Source: DAOTXL01 sp034435455
GTDB lineage: Bacteria; Chloroflexota; Anaerolineae; JAAYZQ01
NCBI GenBank assembly: GCA_034435455.1
Contig: DAOTXL010000094.1
Span: forward strand, 1 to 64,000
DNA: 64,000 nt
Reading direction: 5' to 3'
Both the position numbers and the translations under genes were made by a program. Below, in pieces: positions 16,306 to 23,444 of the stretch. How positions within the stretch are numbered: position 1 is the stretch's first letter; the number at the start of each line of letters is the position of its first letter. The notes under the pieces are model-generated. The model saw nothing but the letters and a program-made list of their open reading frames with translations, made no database searches and was not told the origin of the DNA.

Positions 16306-17003
16306 TCCGGCAGCGGCAGGCCCGGCTGCTTGTGCCGCTGCAGGCCGATCACCAGGGTCCGCCCCCGGCTGGACAGCCGGTAGGCCACCCCCTTGGGCAC
16401 GACGGTCAAGTCCCCGCCTTCCAAAATGACGTGGCCTACCTCTGTTTCGAGCAGCAGCCAGCCCTCATAGCAAAAGACCAGGCTGCCCTGGCGCTCGGTG
16501 CGCCACCAGGGGCCAGTCCCTTCGCAGGCCATCAGGTGCAGGGCAAAGGTGTCCAGGTGCGCCAGCACCACCGGCCGAAAAGGGGGGCCGATCTGGTGCC
16601 CCACCGCCGGCACGCTCACCTTCTCCAGGCGGCCCTCCCCTTCCACGGCAAAGAGGCGACGGTCACCGTTGCGGCGGTTGACCATCAGGCGCGGCTGGAA
16701 GAGAAGGACCAGGGAGCGCCCCAGCGACGAGGAGCGGTGGCCGACCCCCTTGGGCGCGACCGCCAGCTCGCCGGCCTGCAGGACCAGGTTGCCCCATTCG
16801 CTTTCCAGGCTGATGGTGCCACTGTGGACCAGGAACAGTTCATCTTGATCCAGGTGGCGGTGAAAGGCCAGGACCCCCTGACAAAGAAAGATGCTCAGCA
16901 CCAGGTCATCAACCTGGACCAGGTCGATCATGGTGAACGGCTCGGTCAGGCGCTTCCCTTGCCGGGAAACATTGGTCTTGGGCAGGAGGGCAGGTTCTTC
17001 CAC
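16302..17003 (-). CDS. Two-cupin-domain protein
   Basis: A 233-residue bicupin. The first domain has AFHRHLDQDELFLVHSG (metal-ligand His-x-His and Glu) and LQAGELAVAPKGVGH. The second repeats the pattern in weaker form with EGGDLTVVPKGVAYR, where the His ligands are largely missing. This layout resembles homogentisate-dioxygenase-like or regulatory bicupins; no substrate can be assigned. It sits between dcd and udg, with a 5-bp gap to dcd and overlapping udg, so it is co-transcribed with two uracil-control genes. Confidence 0.75.
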   Translation of the reverse strand: MEEPALLPKTNVSRQGKRLTEPFTMIDLVQVDDLVLSIFLCQGVLAFHRHLDQDELFLVHSGTISLESEWGNLVLQAGELAVAPKGVGHRSSSLGRSLVLLFQPRLMVNRRNGDRRLFAVEGEGRLEKVSVPAVGHQIGPPFRPVVLAHLDTFALHLMACEGTGPWWRTERQGSLVFCYEGWLLLETEVGHVILEGGDLTVVPKGVAYRLSSRGRTLVIGLQRHKQPGLPLPE

Positions 17004-17008
17004 AGCGG

Positions 17009-17563
17009 TTACCCCACACGTGCCGGCGTGACGCCTCGCTGGCCCTGGTACTTGCCTTGCCGGTCGGCATAGGTCACCTCACAAGGCTCAAGGTCCGCCA
17101 CAAAGATCACCTGGGCGATCCCCTCGCCGGCGTAGAGGCGCACCGGACGCGGCCCGAGGTTGGCGATACACAGGGTGGCGTGGCCCTCCCAGCTCGGCTC
17201 GAACGGCGTGACATTGACCAACACCCCGCAGCGGGCGTAACTGCTCTTGCCTATGCACAACGCCAGGACATCCGGAGGGAGGCGAAAATATTCCACCGTC
17301 CGGCCCAGGACGAAGGTGTGGGGCAGCAGGTCAAAGGTGTCGGCCTGCAGGTCGGCGAAATCGTCGGCCTGCAACGCCTTGGGATCGAGGGGGACTTGTC
17401 CCGGGAGGGGTACCTTGAATTCCCCTGCCAGCCGCACATCATAGCCGTATGAAGACAGGCCGTACGACAGGGTTGCCCCTCGCACCTGCGCCGGCTCGAA
17501 CGGTTCGATCAGGCGTTGCTCCAGGGCCATGCGCCGGATCCAGCGGTCGGGTTTGACGCTCAT
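17009..17563 (-). CDS. dcd: dCTP deaminase
   Basis: A 184-residue Dcd-type trimeric deaminase. Diagnostic segments are GLSSYGYDVRLAGEF, PHTFVLGRTVEYFRLPPDVLA, GKSSYARCGVLVNVTPFEPSWEG (with the catalytic Glu region) and LYAGEGIAQVIF, with YQGQRGVTPAR at the C-terminal lid. It converts dCTP to dUTP, or in bifunctional members directly to dUMP; I cannot tell which. It is the first gene of the dcd-cupin-udg operon. Confidence 0.93.
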   Translation of the reverse strand: MSVKPDRWIRRMALEQRLIEPFEPAQVRGATLSYGLSSYGYDVRLAGEFKVPLPGQVPLDPKALQADDFADLQADTFDLLPHTFVLGRTVEYFRLPPDVLALCIGKSSYARCGVLVNVTPFEPSWEGHATLCIANLGPRPVRLYAGEGIAQVIFVADLEPCEVTYADRQGKYQGQRGVTPARVG

Positions 17564-17583
17564 CGGATGGCCGCCGGTCAGCT

Positions 17584-17934
17584 TTATCGCCCTTGAGCGG
17601 CCTGGGCCTGTTCGACGATCCTTTTGATCTCGGCCTGCATCCTGCTCAGATCCCCGCCGATCTGCTCCTTGTGCCGGGCCAATAGCTCCCCCACCTGTTC
17701 AGGCGCTACCAGCTTGAACGACAGATGCCGCTCGCCGGTGGTTTCATCCTGCCAGAGATGCCCCAGGAAGGGCACCTTGCCCGTCAGCAGGCGGACGCCG
17801 CCGACCAGGCCGGCCACCGCGACGACCGGCGCGGCCAGGCCGACCATGAACCCGGCAAGAAAGCTGGAGGGAAGGGTAACAAGCTGCAGGAGGCCGCCCA
17901 ACACCGAGGGGGATCGTTTATCGTGCCTACTCAT
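17584..17934 (-). CDS. Small membrane protein of unknown function
   Basis: A 116-residue protein from the ATG at 17934, after GGAGGGGAG. It has one or two N-terminal hydrophobic helices (LAGFMVGLAAPVVAVAGLVGG), a short TGKVPFLG linker, and a C-terminal coiled-coil-like tail (KLVAPEQVGELLARHKEQI). The next gene upstream encodes the same order of elements (TGKLPVIEFG, RLVTPDQVAALIRQQVEQ), so the two are probably ancient duplicates. Their frames overlap by 8 bases. Function is unknown. Confidence 0.7.
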   Translation of the reverse strand: MSRHDKRSPSVLGGLLQLVTLPSSFLAGFMVGLAAPVVAVAGLVGGVRLLTGKVPFLGHLWQDETTGERHLSFKLVAPEQVGELLARHKEQIGGDLSRMQAEIKRIVEQAQAAQGR

Positions 17935-18175
17935 CGGTCTCCCCTCCTGTCCCTTCATCACTTTGGGCCGCCCTGGCCTGTTCCACCTGCTGGCGAATCA
18001 GGGCCGCAACCTGGTCGGGGGTCACCAACCGGACCTCCCGCTTCCCGGCACCGAACTCGATGACCGGCAGCTTGCCGGTGAACAGATAGGTCAGGACCAC
18101 GGCTCCGGCGGCAGCGAGGGCCGCCATGCCCGTCATCAGCCCCAGGTAGAACGTCACGCGCCTCAAAAATTTCAT
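17927..18175 (-). CDS. Small membrane protein, paralogue of its neighbour
   Basis: An 82-residue protein from the ATG at 18175, with GGGAGG upstream. A basic start (MKFLRR) leads into one or two helices (YLGLMTGMAALAAAGAVVLTY), then TGKLPVIEFGAGKREVRLVTPDQVAALI and a Q/A/E-rich helix. It has the same architecture as the downstream gene and overlaps it by 8 bases. Family unrecognised. It is transcribed divergently from the Cys-rich gene at 18401. Confidence 0.68.
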   Translation of the reverse strand: MKFLRRVTFYLGLMTGMAALAAAGAVVLTYLFTGKLPVIEFGAGKREVRLVTPDQVAALIRQQVEQARAAQSDEGTGGETDE

Positions 18176-18331
18176 GACCTGGCCTCCCTTCAGGGGATTG
18201 TTCGCCCAACGGGAGCCGCCTCCCCACCACGAGCGGATCAAATCCCTGCTCCATAGATTGTACCCGAAAATGGGGCAAAGGGCAAATGGATAGTGCCCCG
18301 CATGGGGTCCTTCGTGGTTTTGCAGACAAGC

Positions 18332-18386
18332 TCTAACGAAACTCTAACGTTGTTCTAGCGTTGGTCTAACGAAGGGGGTCTACAAT
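18332..18386 (+). promoter_or_regulatory. Four heptad repeats at 11-bp period plus -10 box
   Basis: TCTAACG at 18332, 18343 and 18365 and TCTAGCG at 18354 recur at exactly 11-bp spacing, one DNA turn, with 4-bp spacers. A TACAAT -10 box follows at 18381-18386, nine bases after the last heptad, and there is no normal -35. This is the geometry of activator sites for OmpR-type winged-helix proteins (PhoB/PhoP Pho boxes, SARP regulators). The regulator is not identified. The likely target is the Cys-rich gene at 18401. Confidence 0.7.
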
Positions 18387-18400
18387 GAGGAAGCACTCGA

Positions 18401-18631
18401 ATGGAAAAGGGGATGGCGGGCGTCATGCACTCAGAATTGACATGTACCAACTGTGGAATTGGGATCCACTGGCAGCCGACCATCGTGGATGGCAGGCCCT
18501 ACTGTTGCCTGGGCTGTGCCCGGGGCGGCCCGTGCGAGTGTGATTATGACAATCTTCCGCAGCGGGATGAGGTCAACGCCCTGGTGCTCAAAAGGTCGCG
18601 GGAGATGCTGGCCCGCCGGTCCGGCGGATAG
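18401..18631 (+). CDS. Small cysteine-rich protein
   Basis: A 76-residue protein with eight Cys: a CTNCG knuckle, then YCCLGCARGGPCECDY, suggesting zinc or another metal bound by a CxxC/CCxxC/CxC set. In-frame starts exist at 18401, 18413 and 18425; I list the first, which has GAGGAAG upstream. It is preceded by the 11-bp heptad operator and is probably expressed under an OmpR-type activator. No family name is recognised; a metal-storage or zinc-ribbon adaptor role is possible. Confidence 0.65.
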   Translation: MEKGMAGVMHSELTCTNCGIGIHWQPTIVDGRPYCCLGCARGGPCECDYDNLPQRDEVNALVLKRSREMLARRSGG

Positions 18632-18659
18632 ACTGCCAGAGAACGGTCAGGAGCCCGAC

Positions 18660-18688
18660 TTGCCGGTTGGGGCCGGTTGTGTTATAGT
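18660..18688 (+). promoter_or_regulatory. Promoter upstream of the YugP-like gene
   Basis: TTGCCG (18660-18665), a 17-bp spacer and TATAGT (18683-18688). The transcript would include the palindromic repeat at 18712-18805 in its leader, some 140 bases before the GTG start. Confidence 0.5.
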
Positions 18689-18711
18689 GGCAGGGCAAGG
18701 CCGGTTGCGGG

Positions 18712-18805
18712 ACTGTCAGACCTCACCCCAACCCCTTTTCCTCTTTCCTGCTCCGGCGGGGGTCAGGAGGGAAAGGGGGCCAGGGGATAGGGGAGAGGTC
18801 AGAGC
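18712..18805. repeat. Long imperfect inverted repeat (CCTCACCCC...GGGGAGAGG)
   Basis: Two arms of about 40 bp, one C/T-rich (CCTCACCCCAACCCCTTTTC) and one G/A-rich ending GGGGATAGGGGAGAGGTCAG, face each other around a GGCGGGGG centre. RNA from it would form a long stem. Such CCCTCTCC/GGAGAGGG palindromes are dispersed in many high-GC genomes. It lies in the leader of the YugP-like gene. Confidence 0.6.
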
Positions 18806-18835
18806 CCTGTCAAGATAGAAAGGGGGGATAAACGG

Positions 18836-19543
18836 GTGATCTGGTGGGATTGGAGATACCTGATTATTGCCGGGCCGGCGTTGTTGCTGGCCCTGTATGC
18901 GCAAAGCAAGGTGAGTTCGACCTACAACCGCTACAGCCGCCAGCCCAACAGGCTCGGCCTCAGCGGCTACGAGGCTGCCCGCATTCTGCTGCGCAGCGCC
19001 GGCCTGGACCATGTCCGGGTGGAAGAAATCCCCGGCCAGCTCAATGACCACTATGACCCGGGCAAGAATGTCCTGCGCCTGTCGCGGGGGGTGGCACAAA
19101 GCCGGTCGGTGGCCGCCCTGGGCATCGTGGCCCATGAAGTGGGGCACGCCATGCAGGATGCGATCGATTATGCCCCGCTGCGGGTGCGGTCGGGTCTGGT
19201 GCCGATGGTGAGCCTCGGTTCATGGCTGGGGCCGATCCTCTTTTTCGTCGGCCTGTTGCTGGCGGGCGCCACCGGTTCGACGGCCATCGCCTGGGTGGGG
19301 GTGGCCCTCTTTGCCGGGACGGCGGTCTTTGCCCTGATCACGTTGCCGGTGGAGTTCAACGCCAGCAACCGCGCGTTACAACTGCTGCGCGCCTACCAGA
19401 TGGCCGACGGGCGGGAACTCCAAGAGACGAAACAGGTGCTCGACGCGGCGGCGCTGACCTACGTGGCCGCCCTGGCCCAGGCCCTGTCTACCCTGCTCTA
19501 CTATGTCCTTCTGCTGGGCGGGATTTCGCGTGACAGAGATTGA
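18836..19543 (+). CDS. YugP-like membrane zinc metallopeptidase
   Basis: A 235-residue integral membrane protein from the GTG at 18836. After an N-terminal helix (YLIIAGPALLLALYAQ) comes a cytoplasmic-type domain ending in the zinc site ALGIVAHEVGHAMQ. Two hydrophobic hairpins follow (LGPILFFVGLLLAGATGS, then GVALFAGTAVFALITLPVEF), with the third-ligand region NASNRAL, and a final helix. Length and order match the YugP/DUF neutral zinc metallopeptidase family. Its substrates are unknown; it may take part in membrane protein quality control. Confidence 0.87.
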   Translation: MIWWDWRYLIIAGPALLLALYAQSKVSSTYNRYSRQPNRLGLSGYEAARILLRSAGLDHVRVEEIPGQLNDHYDPGKNVLRLSRGVAQSRSVAALGIVAHEVGHAMQDAIDYAPLRVRSGLVPMVSLGSWLGPILFFVGLLLAGATGSTAIAWVGVALFAGTAVFALITLPVEFNASNRALQLLRAYQMADGRELQETKQVLDAAALTYVAALAQALSTLLYYVLLLGGISRDRD

Positions 19544-19574
19544 ACCAGTCAGAACTAGTCTGAAACAACACACA

Positions 19575-19653
19575 GGCGAAGGTCACAAAGGAACACAAAG
19601 GAAATAGCTGAAAACCCTTGGAGTCCTTCGTGTCTTTGGTGGTTTTCAGAATA
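19575..19653. repeat. Inverted repeat CACAAAGG...CCTTCGTG
   Basis: CACAAAGGAACACAAAGG and, 30 bases on, CCTTCGTGTCTTTGGTGG form an imperfect stem-loop between the YugP gene and recD2. A related fragment (CCTTCGTGGTTTTGCAG) appears at 18309. This looks like a dispersed intergenic element rather than a terminator, as no T-run follows. Nothing coding is seen in 19544-19740. Confidence 0.45.
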
Positions 19654-19744
19654 GAGTGCAGCGAGGGGCTGGGGAGCTTCTCTCAGCCTCTCGTTTTGAT
19701 CCGGAGGGGCAGCGCCTTCCCCTCCTCATATTCCGGGCCAACCG

Positions 19745-19773
19745 TTGACAGCCTCTCTGGAATGTGGTAAGCT
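19745..19773 (+). promoter_or_regulatory. Possible recD2 promoter
   Basis: A consensus TTGACA (19745-19750), a 17-bp spacer and a weak TAAGCT (19768-19773). The leader to the ATG at 19816 would be about 35 bases. Confidence 0.4.
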
Positions 19774-19815
19774 GAACCCGCGTCACGCGCCGCACCGAAG
19801 ACAATGCGGGGAACC

Positions 19816-22020
19816 ATGTCTGAAATCCTGGTCGGCACCGTGGAACGGATCACGTTCTACAACGAGGAGAACGGCTACACCGTCGCCCAGCTCACACCCG
19901 ACGGCCGCGATTATACGGTGACGGTCGTCGGAAACCTGCCGGAGATCGGCCCCGGCGAGTGCCTGCGGCTGCACGGTGAGTGGACCTCCCATCCACGCTA
20001 TGGCCGTCAATTCCAGGCGGAACGGTGCGAGACGGTGCTGCCGGCCACCGCCGCCGGCATCGAAAAGTACCTGGGTTCGGGGCTGATCAAAGGCATCGGC
20101 CCGGTGACGGCGCGCCGCATCGTACGCCGCTTCAAGCTCGATACGCTGCGGATTATCGAGGAGGAACCGCACCGCCTGCGCGAGGTGCTGGGGGTGGGCA
20201 AACACCGGACGGCCCTCATTCAAAAAGCGTGGGAAGAGCAAAAAGCCATCAAAGAGGTGATGATCTTTTTGCAAAGCCACAACGTCAGCACCGCCCATGC
20301 CGTCAAGATCTATAAAACCTACGGCGACGCCAGTATTGACGTGGTGCGGAGCAATCCCTACCGTCTGGCCCGCGATATTCGGGGCATCGGCTTTCTCACC
20401 GCCGACAAGATCGCCCGCGAGCTGGGCCTGGCCCACGACAGTCCGCAGCGGATCCAGGCCGGCATCGCCTATACCCTCAGCCAGATGGCCGACGATGGCC
20501 ATGTCTACGCCCCAGAAGGGGAGCTGGTCCACGAGAGCACGCGCCTCCTCGATGTTTCGCCCGACCTGGTGGCCCAGGGCATCGAAACCCTGGCCGCCGA
20601 GGAGCAGGTCCACGTCGAGTACCCCACGGCCAATGGCCAATCCGCCCGGGGCCAAACCCTCCGGGAGGAGCGGGCCATCTACCTGCCCCCCTTTTACTAC
20701 GGCGAGATCGGCGTCGCCAACCGGCTCAAAACGATCTTGAACGTGCCCAAAAGCCGCCTGGCCTTTTACCGGGAGGCCGATCTGGAGCGCGTATTCGACC
20801 ACCTGGCCGCCGAGGGGGGGTTGACGCTCAACGAAGGGCAGCGGCAGGCGGTCCGCACGGCCTTGACCCACAAAGTCACCGTGCTCACCGGCGGGCCGGG
20901 CACCGGCAAGACCACAGCGGTGCGGACCATCATCCGCCTGCTGGAGGCCAAAAAGTTCTCCTACGTCCTGGCTGCCCCCACCGGCCGGGCGGCCAAGCGC
21001 CTGGCCGAGGCCACCGGCCGTGAGGCGAAAACGATCCACCGCCTGCTGGAATTCAAACCCCAGGAGAGGTTCCCCTTCAAGCGGAACGAGGAGAACCCCA
21101 TCGCCGCCGACATGGTCGTCGTGGATGAGGCCTCGATGCTCGACCTGCTGCTGACCAACCACCTGCTCAAGGCGGTCCATCCCGAAAGCCACCTGCTGCT
21201 GGTAGGCGATGTGGATCAGTTGCCCAGCGTCGGCGCGGGCAATGTCCTCGGCGACCTGATCGAGTCGGGGGCAGCGGCGGTGGTGCGCCTGAGGGAGATC
21301 TTTCGCCAGGCAGAGGGCAGCCTGATCGTGGTCAATGCCCATCGCATCAACCGGGGAGAGATGCCGCTCCTGCCCAAAAACGCGACCGACTTTTTTCTGT
21401 TTCCGGCCGAGGATGCGGAGCAGGCCGCCGACCTGGTGGTGGACCTGGTGCAGAACCGCATCCCGCGCCGCTTCGGCCTGGACCCGCTGACCGACATCCA
21501 GGTCCTCTCGCCGCTGCACCGGGGGGCAGCGGGTGTGGGCGAGCTCAACCGCCGCCTACAGGCAGCCCTCAACGGCCCGGCCGCAGGCAAGGCCGAGTAC
21601 CGCCGGGGCGCAACCCTCTTTCGCGTCGGCGACCGGGTGATGCAGACGGTCAACAACTATGACAAAGAGGTGTTCAACGGCGACATGGGGCGCATCATCG
21701 CCCTGGACCCGGTGAACCAGGTCTTGTCGGTGCAGATCGATGAGCGGCCGGTCGAGTACGAATTTTCAGAGCTGGACGAACTGGTCCACGCCTACGCGGT
21801 GAGCGTCCACAAGAGCCAGGGCAGCGAATACCGGGCCGTGGTCGTGCCGGTGCTGACCCAGCACTACCTGATGCTGCAACGCAACCTGCTCTACACCGCC
21901 GTGACACGGGCGAAGGAGCTGGTGGTGCTGGTGGGAAGCCGGAGGGCCATTGCCATCGCCGTGCGCAACAACCGGATCGCAGAGCGGCACACGGCGTTGG
22001 ACGTGCGGCTGCGGGGATGA
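19816..22020 (+). CDS. recD2: RecD2-type ATP-dependent DNA helicase
   Basis: A 734-residue SF1B helicase. The N-terminus carries the RecD2 OB-like region (VERITFYNEENGYTVAQL) and helix-hairpin-helix segments (GLIKGIGPVTARRIV, IRGIGFLTADKIA). The motor shows Walker A TGGPGTGKTT, motif II VVDEAS, GDVDQLPSVGAG, and C-terminal SVHKSQGSEY and LLYTAVTRAKELVVLVG. RecD2 unwinds DNA 5'-3' without RecB/RecC and takes part in repair. The start at 19816 fits the family and follows GGGGA; another ATG lies at 19804. Confidence 0.95.
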   Translation: MSEILVGTVERITFYNEENGYTVAQLTPDGRDYTVTVVGNLPEIGPGECLRLHGEWTSHPRYGRQFQAERCETVLPATAAGIEKYLGSGLIKGIGPVTARRIVRRFKLDTLRIIEEEPHRLREVLGVGKHRTALIQKAWEEQKAIKEVMIFLQSHNVSTAHAVKIYKTYGDASIDVVRSNPYRLARDIRGIGFLTADKIARELGLAHDSPQRIQAGIAYTLSQMADDGHVYAPEGELVHESTRLLDVSPDLVAQGIETLAAEEQVHVEYPTANGQSARGQTLREERAIYLPPFYYGEIGVANRLKTILNVPKSRLAFYREADLERVFDHLAAEGGLTLNEGQRQAVRTALTHKVTVLTGGPGTGKTTAVRTIIRLLEAKKFSYVLAAPTGRAAKRLAEATGREAKTIHRLLEFKPQERFPFKRNEENPIAADMVVVDEASMLDLLLTNHLLKAVHPESHLLLVGDVDQLPSVGAGNVLGDLIESGAAAVVRLREIFRQAEGSLIVVNAHRINRGEMPLLPKNATDFFLFPAEDAEQAADLVVDLVQNRIPRRFGLDPLTDIQVLSPLHRGAAGVGELNRRLQAALNGPAAGKAEYRRGATLFRVGDRVMQTVNNYDKEVFNGDMGRIIALDPVNQVLSVQIDERPVEYEFSELDELVHAYAVSVHKSQGSEYRAVVVPVLTQHYLMLQRNLLYTAVTRAKELVVLVGSRRAIAIAVRNNRIAERHTALDVRLRG

Positions 22021-22042
22021 GCCCTCTCCGCAGCCGGATTGC

Positions 22043-22849
22043 TCAATGCTCCCCCGTCAACGGCACAAACAGCACCCCGGTCACGTTCCGCTTTTTGATC
22101 TCATCCCCCTCCTTGATGACCTGCCACAGCGTCTGGTAGCCACCCGGCGGGCCGACGGGGATGACCAGCCGGCCGCCGTCCTTCAACTGCTGCACCAGCG
22201 GCGGGGGGATGTGGTCGGGGGCACAGGTGACGATGATGGCATCGTACGGAGCGTGCTCTTCCCAGCCGTAATAGCCATCGGCGTTCAGGACGTGGACGTT
22301 CTTGAAGCCCAGGCGTTCCAGCCGTTCCTTCGCCTCGGCAGCCAGCGGCGCGATGATCTCGACGGTATACACCTCCTGCACAATCTGGGCCAGGATGGCC
22401 GCCTGGTAGCCGGACCCGGTGCCGATCTCTAGCACGCGGTCGGTATTCTTGAGTTGCAGGAGTTCCGTCATCAGGGCGACGATGTAGGGCTGGGAAATCG
22501 TCTGTCCGTAGCCGATGGGCAGGGGATGGTCGGCATAGGCCTGGGACTTGAGGTTGTCGGGCACAAATTCGTGACGAGGCACCTTTTCCATCGCCGCCAG
22601 GACCTCTTTGTCCGTCACCCCCCGGCGGCGGATCTGGTACTCTACCATCTCCATACGTTCCTCCAGCCGGTCGTCACCCCTGGGTTGCAGCACGGGGGTG
22701 GAGGTAGGGGCCCTGGTCGGCTCAGCCGGTCGCCGGTGGGGGCCGATCAGCAACAGGTAACCGCCCCCCAGGATCAGGGCGACGGCGATCGCCCCTGCCA
22801 CCCCTCCGACAATCGGTCTCACCCCTCTTCGGCGCCCCTGTTCGGCCAT
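22043..22849 (-). CDS. pcm: Protein-L-isoaspartate O-methyltransferase, membrane-anchored
   Basis: A 268-residue protein. Residues 1-45 have a basic start and one hydrophobic helix (GGVAGAIAVALILGGGYLLLI) followed by a Pro/Thr linker, so the enzyme is anchored in the membrane or secreted. The rest is a Pcm domain: RHEFVP, GYGQTISQPYIVALM, VLEIGTGSGYQAAILA (SAM motif I), VYTVEI, and YDAIIVTCAPDHIP. It methylates isoaspartyl residues to start their repair. An extracytoplasmic location is unusual for this enzyme. It overlaps the upstream receiver-like gene by 31 bases. Confidence 0.88.
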   Translation of the reverse strand: MAEQGRRRGVRPIVGGVAGAIAVALILGGGYLLLIGPHRRPAEPTRAPTSTPVLQPRGDDRLEERMEMVEYQIRRRGVTDKEVLAAMEKVPRHEFVPDNLKSQAYADHPLPIGYGQTISQPYIVALMTELLQLKNTDRVLEIGTGSGYQAAILAQIVQEVYTVEIIAPLAAEAKERLERLGFKNVHVLNADGYYGWEEHAPYDAIIVTCAPDHIPPPLVQQLKDGGRLVIPVGPPGGYQTLWQVIKEGDEIKKRNVTGVLFVPLTGEH

Positions 22850-23205
22850 GCCAGAACCCTTTGCACCAGTTCGATCAGATCCCCTACCCGGAACGGCCGC
22901 AGCAACACCGCCTCCAGCGGCGGCAGGCCCTCCTGGCTCAGGGTTGCCCGGCCAAGCGCCCCCCCACACACGATCAGGGGGGGTTCACCGGCCAGCCGCC
23001 ACAGGTCCGCCAGCAACCGCCCTTCGCCCTCGGCCCCCTCGACTTCAACCAGGACCAGCCGGGGCCGATCGCCGCTGCGGATCAGGTGAGCCAGGGCCGG
23101 CTCCAGAGAGGGCCAGGCCTGCACCTCCCAACCTTCCTCCAGGAGTTGAGCGCGGACCAGAGCCCGGACCTGCCAATCGGCCGCAATGAGCAGGATCTCG
23201 CCCAC
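22819..23205 (-). CDS. Degenerate response-regulator receiver-like protein
   Basis: A 128-residue alpha/beta protein resembling a stand-alone receiver domain: ILLIAADWQVRALVRAQLLEEGW at the start, LVLVEVEG where the phospho-Asp would be, and a C-terminal LLRPFRVGDLIELVQRVL in place of the usual K-P-F segment. The acidic pair, the phosphoacceptor Asp and the Lys are not conserved, so it is probably not phosphorylated. It shares a transcript with pcm. Assignment by fold pattern only. Confidence 0.55.
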   Translation of the reverse strand: MGEILLIAADWQVRALVRAQLLEEGWEVQAWPSLEPALAHLIRSGDRPRLVLVEVEGAEGEGRLLADLWRLAGEPPLIVCGGALGRATLSQEGLPPLEAVLLRPFRVGDLIELVQRVLAWPNRGAEEG

Positions 23206-23325
23206 GGCTTTATTGTACCACGTTCCGGGAGGAATTTCAAGCCCTCAACTCCCTTCCCTTCAGCAGGAGCGCATCCCGCCGGGGGCAAGGCCCAGGGGAA
23301 AAGGGGTAAAACAACCCAGATCGGT

Positions 23326-23354
23326 TTGCATACCCCCCACAAGGGTGGTATAAT
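23326..23354 (+). promoter_or_regulatory. Promoter of the aminotransferase-Fe-S gene pair
   Basis: TTGCAT (23326-23331), a 17-bp spacer and a perfect TATAAT (23349-23354), 91 bases before the TTG start. Confidence 0.7.
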
Positions 23355-23444
23355 TCAACCACCTGGCAGCGGATCCGGCGCAGGGAATGGCCGGGTCCGG
23401 CCAGGGTCCGGGTGGTTTTTGCAAAAATAGCAAGGAGGCTGAAT

